From positions 29,179,803 through 29,243,802 of the forward strand of contig NC_052619.1 of NCBI RefSeq assembly GCF_016545825.1: a stretch of DNA of 64,000 nt. The letters are read 5' to 3'. Source of the stretch: Eucalyptus grandis. Its lineage: Eukaryota > Streptophyta > Magnoliopsida > Myrtales > Myrtaceae. Both the position numbers and the translations under genes were made by a program. How positions within the stretch are numbered: the stretch's first letter is position 1; each line of letters begins with the position of its first letter. The notes below the pieces were generated by a model. It was not told the DNA's origin and did no database searches. It was given only the letters and a program-made list of their open reading frames with translations. Shown here one piece after another: positions 60,004 through 64,000 of this stretch.

Positions 60004-60330
60004 ATCGAGTGACTCGCCAGCCGCATCAGAGCTAGCCGAGTCGTGGGGGTCCTTACTCGAAGTGTACGCACCGTAGAAGAGCCTGGCATGTTTAAGGCAG
60101 CCATCGTCGTCGCCAGTGTCCCTGGCCAAGTGGTCCGGGGGGACTGATCTGCCATTGGAGGGGTAGAGGTGCGGGCGCCCCACTCAACATTGCTTTTGCG
60201 ATGAAAAGATGACATTGCTCAATCCCAAATATGTCGAAAAAGAAGAAGGTTAATGGCGAATAAAAGAAAAAAAAAAAAAAAAAATAAAAAAATGAAAATA
60301 TATATATCTTTGGACAAAAATGCCCTTATA

Positions 60331-61197
60331 AGTCGGAAGATTTGGCCAGCTACGAGATTAGACCCTTCTTTAAGATTGACATTATCATTTCAAGCTCTTA
60401 GTTGAAATAAAGTCAATTTTGATTTTTTTATTTTTTAGAAATGAAGGTACTTCAAACTAATATTTGAATTTTTTCCATGATTTTACCAGAAAAATAAGGG
60501 GTTGTTGATACTTCAAATTAATGCATCTGATTCAAGAAGTCGGGCGCCGTTGAAATTTGACCTAAGGTTGATCGATAATTAATATAGCAATGAAAGTATA
60601 TTCAGATTGTCCTTCTATGTATTTTAAAATGATTGGGTTTGAAGAGGAAAGGGATGTTTTGACTTTCTAAGGGAATTGTTTGCGTTTTTCTCTTCTCTTT
60701 CTTTCTTGGGAAAAGAGAAAATCGAGAAGTGCACAATATTTGGTGAATGAAGTATCCAAATTATAGTAAAGACGCGTGAAGTTCTCAAGAGGACTTCTAC
60801 TGCTATTTTAATTTTCGTCCAAACATTTCTATTGATTCTTATATGCTAAATGATCAAATGAATAGAAACTACAAAAGATCAAATAGTAAATGAATGATCT
60901 AGGTACACGAGAATTTCTTAATTGGGTAAAGCTTTTCTCAAAATCCTTTCTCAAAATCCACACTTCGCTTTATTATTTTATTCTCATTTGTAACTTAAGG
61001 TTACTTTAAATCTCATCTATTTTGAAAGATGCAGCATGAATACAAATTTAATTGATTGTGTATGCATGCTTATTGATTAATATAAGCGAATTAGAAATGT
61101 TGGAGTGCTTATTTCAATTTTGATTTCTAAGATTGAAAAAAAAAAATTACTAATCTCGATATTCAGGAAGTAAAACTCCCCTATACACCAATTTTGA
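60331..61197. other. AT-rich spacer, nothing recognised
   Basis: No open frame with family motifs. A-rich and T-rich runs only. Confidence 0.4.
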
Positions 61198-62500
61198 TTG
61201 TGCTGCGGCGGCTCGCATGCTGGAGCTCTGCAGGACACGTGTGGGATACGGGACAGGAGGATCTTGTGTGCGTTTTTTTTTTTTGGGCGTGGGGCTTTTT
61301 GTTTCTTTGTTTATTTTTTTTTTTGGGCGTGGGGGTTGGTTTGTGTGGGGGCGCGAGTGTGTTTTTTCTTCTTTCTTTTCCTTGATTTTGGGGGCCGCGG
61401 TTTTAGACTTCTTACCTAGTCAAGTTCGTGACATGGGGGTTCAATCCAACGGGGAAGATCTTGGAGTAGGATAGACACGGGCAAACTTGACAAGCGAAAC
61501 TCACAACGAAACTAAGCTGATCAAGATCCGATTTATATCAACCTATTTTGAAAATGTAAAAATTCCTAAAATGATTTGAGAAAATTTCAAATAAAAATTT
61601 AAGTGTTTTTATTTTCTTAAAAACTAGTTCGGTCAGAGTTAATCTTATTTCACATATAAGTCTAAAGTGAATGTGGCAATTCAAATAAGTTAAATTCTTA
61701 TTTGCTGCGTGCTTGATTCGAATGATCTTTAGTGACAGCTTCTTGCTCTAATGTGAGATTTTTTATGTCGTTTCAATGAATATCATCAGTCTTTCTTTGA
61801 ACTCAAAGATCAATTTCATTTTAGAGCTCATCGATGGAGGGATTAGGTTGAGATTCTGAGGTTTCGCTGCCAAACTGAAGCTCTCACTCTAGTTTTGCTT
61901 GAAGGCGATCGAGCTACGATGAACTCAAAGAGAGCTTCATTTTGAAGGCAATTGAAGTCGAAGAAGGAGACGAAAGAGAGAGACTCGGAGTGAGAGGGTT
62001 CAATTGCAGGTTCGACAATGATGGAGTAGGAGGATGGAGCAGCGGCGGCGGCGGCGAGATGAGCTGGTAAGCTGCCTCTGATCAGGGAAAATTAGCGTAG
62101 GAGGTGTTGCTTGATGAGATGAAGCCTCGAGGACATTTCAGTGCTTAATAATGTTGTCATTTCTGAAGGAGCTTGGGCAGATTGAGCTTTGAGTGAGCGT
62201 GTTAAAAGAGATATGCAACAAAGTCTTGCTTCAAGCGGGCGCACCGTAGAAGAGCCCAAAGTATTTGAGGTAGCCATCGTTGTCGCCAAGGTCTTTGTCT
62301 GGTGTGGTTTGGAGGGAGGGATCTACCATTCGAGGGAGGGGAGGAGCGTGCGCTCCGTTTGACACTACTTTTTTTGGGATGAAAAGATGACACTACTCGA
62401 TTCAATATCTAATGACGAAGAAGAAGGTGAACAGGAAAGAAAAGAGAAAAAGAAAATCTATGAACAAAAATGCTCTTGATTAGCTAGAAGATTTGGTTGG
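61198..62500. repeat. Diverged duplication, copy 2
   Basis: Counterpart of 58736-60330, clearly diverged by substitutions and short indels. G-rich open frames at 61194-61474 come from GGGCGTGGGG and T-run repeats and are not convincing genes. Confidence 0.65.
61900..62160 (-). pseudogene. ERF-like N-terminal fragment, copy 2
   Basis: From an ATG at 62160 it reads MTTLLSTEMSSRLHLIKQHLL, then a stop. The following codons keep the Ser/Pro-rich part and an SYSI(I/T)VEPAIEPSHS-like stretch shared with copy 1. It is more decayed than copy 1. Confidence 0.35.
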
Positions 62501-62839
62501 CAGGACGCATGCTTGGTGATTAATTTAAGTGATATGAAAATGTTGACGTGCTTATTTCAATTTAAATTTCTAAGATTGAACAAAAACTGCTAATTTCGAA
62601 ATTCACGAAATAAAACTCCACTATACATTTTTTATTTTATTTTGATTTGCTGTTTGTCATCTTTCCTCATCTTCTGACCATGTGTGTTATTATTTCTTTT
62701 TTTTTTTTTAATGTATTTCGCGAGTCACTTTTGCTGCTCTTGATATAAATTCTGATACAAGTTATGGATTGATGAGTAAGATCTAATTGATTCTATGCAT
62801 CTCCTCTGCCGTCGGCCCAATTCGCCACAGCTAGAAGCC

Positions 62840-62892
<53 letters not shown>

Positions 62893-63842
62893 TTGTGTCG
62901 ATAATGGAGGGGCTCATGCATAACAAAGACAAAGACAAACAAAGAAAGCCTAAATGTTCAATTTGGTGGACTTGGAGTTGAGTTTGGGGATTTAGCTTTC
63001 TCGTTAGACGATTAAATTAGTTCAATTAAAACGTTTATAATTGAATTGATTCAAATGTAATAAACTTGCAACTTTTTTGGTACTTTTTCCTAGCGGTTAT
63101 GGTCAAACATGACTGATTTGAAATATGATAGAGAAATAGAGGAAGGCAAAGGTACAGCTTCTCTATGTTCTCTTTTTCTTTTTTCACTTGAAGATAAAAC
63201 CTAAAATGCTCATCTTTCTATCTTTAAGTAATTTTTTGATTATGACATTCATCAATTCGGAATTAAAAAATAAAAAATAAATAACTCTCCCTTAAGGAAG
63301 CTTTACTTGTAGGCTCTCAATTTTTGAAGCTGAGAGCCTACTTTGCTTTACTTTTCTTTTCTAGGCCTTGATTTTTTTTTCCACTCTCAATCTAATATAG
63401 AATCTTTTTTGGCCTTGTTTAGCATCTTCTTTCACTTATTGTTTTGGTGAATAAATTTATTTGCAACTGAAAATTTGTCCAGAATGTTGTCACTAGTTTA
63501 GCCAATAGGATGATCACGATGTGATTTGATGACTTATTCAAGATTCGATGGAAGCTATCCTTTCTCAATTTAGAAGTAAATTTAAATTTAGAAGATTTTC
63601 TCTCTTAATTAAAATGTACATTTTGAAGTTTCTTAGAAGCGTTTGGCTTGTGGTAATTCAATATGTTATTGTTGTTGTTGTTGTCAGTGTTGTCGTCTTC
63701 GTATGACGATAGTGTTGAGGAGGCTGAACCTAGACATATATTAAAAGAAATAAGTTTTTTCAAAGAGAAGCTCTTAGCGTGTGCCCATCATCATCAACGA
63801 TTCCAATGATTAGCTATTAATTATTTTTTGATTTATTTGGAT
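62501..63842. other. AT-rich sequence, (CT)n microsatellite at 62843-62891
   Basis: No gene recognised. It contains a pure CT run of about 24 repeats at 62843-62891, a TTG trinucleotide run at 63667-63685, and poly-T tracts. Confidence 0.6.
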
Positions 63843-64000
63843 GAGATTTGGAACCAAGTCTGCAATGGCATCTGAGTCATCTTGCCCTACAGCTCAGTGC
63901 ACCTTTGCTCCGCCTCCGGCCTCAACGCCTCCTAGGCCCTCATCATCTTCACCTTGAGGAGCTTGAACCTCAACATCGACTCCGAGAATTGCCCGAAGCT
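63843..64000 (-). other. Partial third copy of the 59829-60003 segment
   Basis: Close match to 59834-59990, differing at roughly seven positions and running off the window end. The sequence before it is not homologous to copies 1 or 2, so only this segment moved or was retained. Confidence 0.55.

Larger units (their letters stand above)
58736..60330. repeat. Diverged duplication, copy 1
   Basis: It corresponds to 61198-62500, starting with GCGGCGGCTCGCATGCTGGA in both and continuing in order through CCTTGATTTTGGGG, TTCGTGACATGG, the ERF-like fragment and the GCACCGTAGAAGAGCC block. Offset is about 2460 bp. Copy 1 has about 210 bp (about 59840-60050) that copy 2 lacks. Confidence 0.7.

Noticed and set aside
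61194..61474. Phe/Gly-rich open frames
   Set aside because: Caused by GGGCGTGGGG and poly-T runs; not shared in frame with the duplicated copy at 58736.

Overview
This is a repeat-rich stretch of a flowering-plant nuclear genome, most likely a woody eudicot. Three things show this: spliced plant genes, plant Ty1/copia and Tat/Ogre-type LTR elements, and an endogenous plant pararetrovirus. A Myrtaceae-like host is only a weak guess. Only one host gene looks close to functional. Most of the window is a tandem array of decayed genes opened up by nested insertions.

Layout, left to right. (1) From 1 to about 54,250, on the + strand, lie remains of at least seven copies of a membrane-protein gene of the DUF4220/DUF594 family. 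They are at 1-610, 11601-12636, 14908-15434 continued at 41719-42240, 43986-44520, 47880-48575, 50092-50935 and 53088-53860. Each has stops or frameshifts, but several share a conserved TATA-containing upstream block and a conserved 3' flank. (2) A young Ty1/copia element on the - strand (1022-10473; TSD ATCTT; LTRs 894 and 876 bp) sits in the flank of copy 1. It carries an extra ORF between pol and the 3' LTR. (3) An older + strand Ty1/copia element (15440-41713; TSD GAAGG) splits copy 3. Its internal (AT)n tract was hit by a 13-kb, apparently non-coding Tat/Ogre-type element on the - strand (22234-35267; TSD ATATA), whose 5' LTR was in turn hit by an 886-bp Mutator-like element (32766-33651; TSD GCCGTTTTA). 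The same AT tract borders a 6.3-kb endogenous caulimovirid (about 35308-41636), which runs straight into the last 77 bp of the host copia LTR.

(4) At 46131-47713 and 51322-51925 there are MITE-like elements with long AT-rich inverted ends and GC-rich cores, one of them nested. (5) From 54337 to about 58,500 on the - strand is a seven-coding-exon ACT-domain-repeat gene, ACR1-like, convergent with the array. It looks complete except for two single-base length defects in GC-rich stretches. A copy of its 3' end (51945-52146) was caught up in the array's duplication. (6) From 58,736 to the end is a diverged duplication of about 2.46 kb with ERF-like N-terminal fragments, AT-rich spacer and a (CT)n microsatellite.

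The caulimovirid is circularly permuted: end of movement/linker region, coat protein with CCHC knuckle, protease-RT-RNase H, intergenic promoter, initiator-Met primer site, then the start of the movement protein. It is broken in several places. No operon, CRISPR array, rRNA or tRNA gene was seen.
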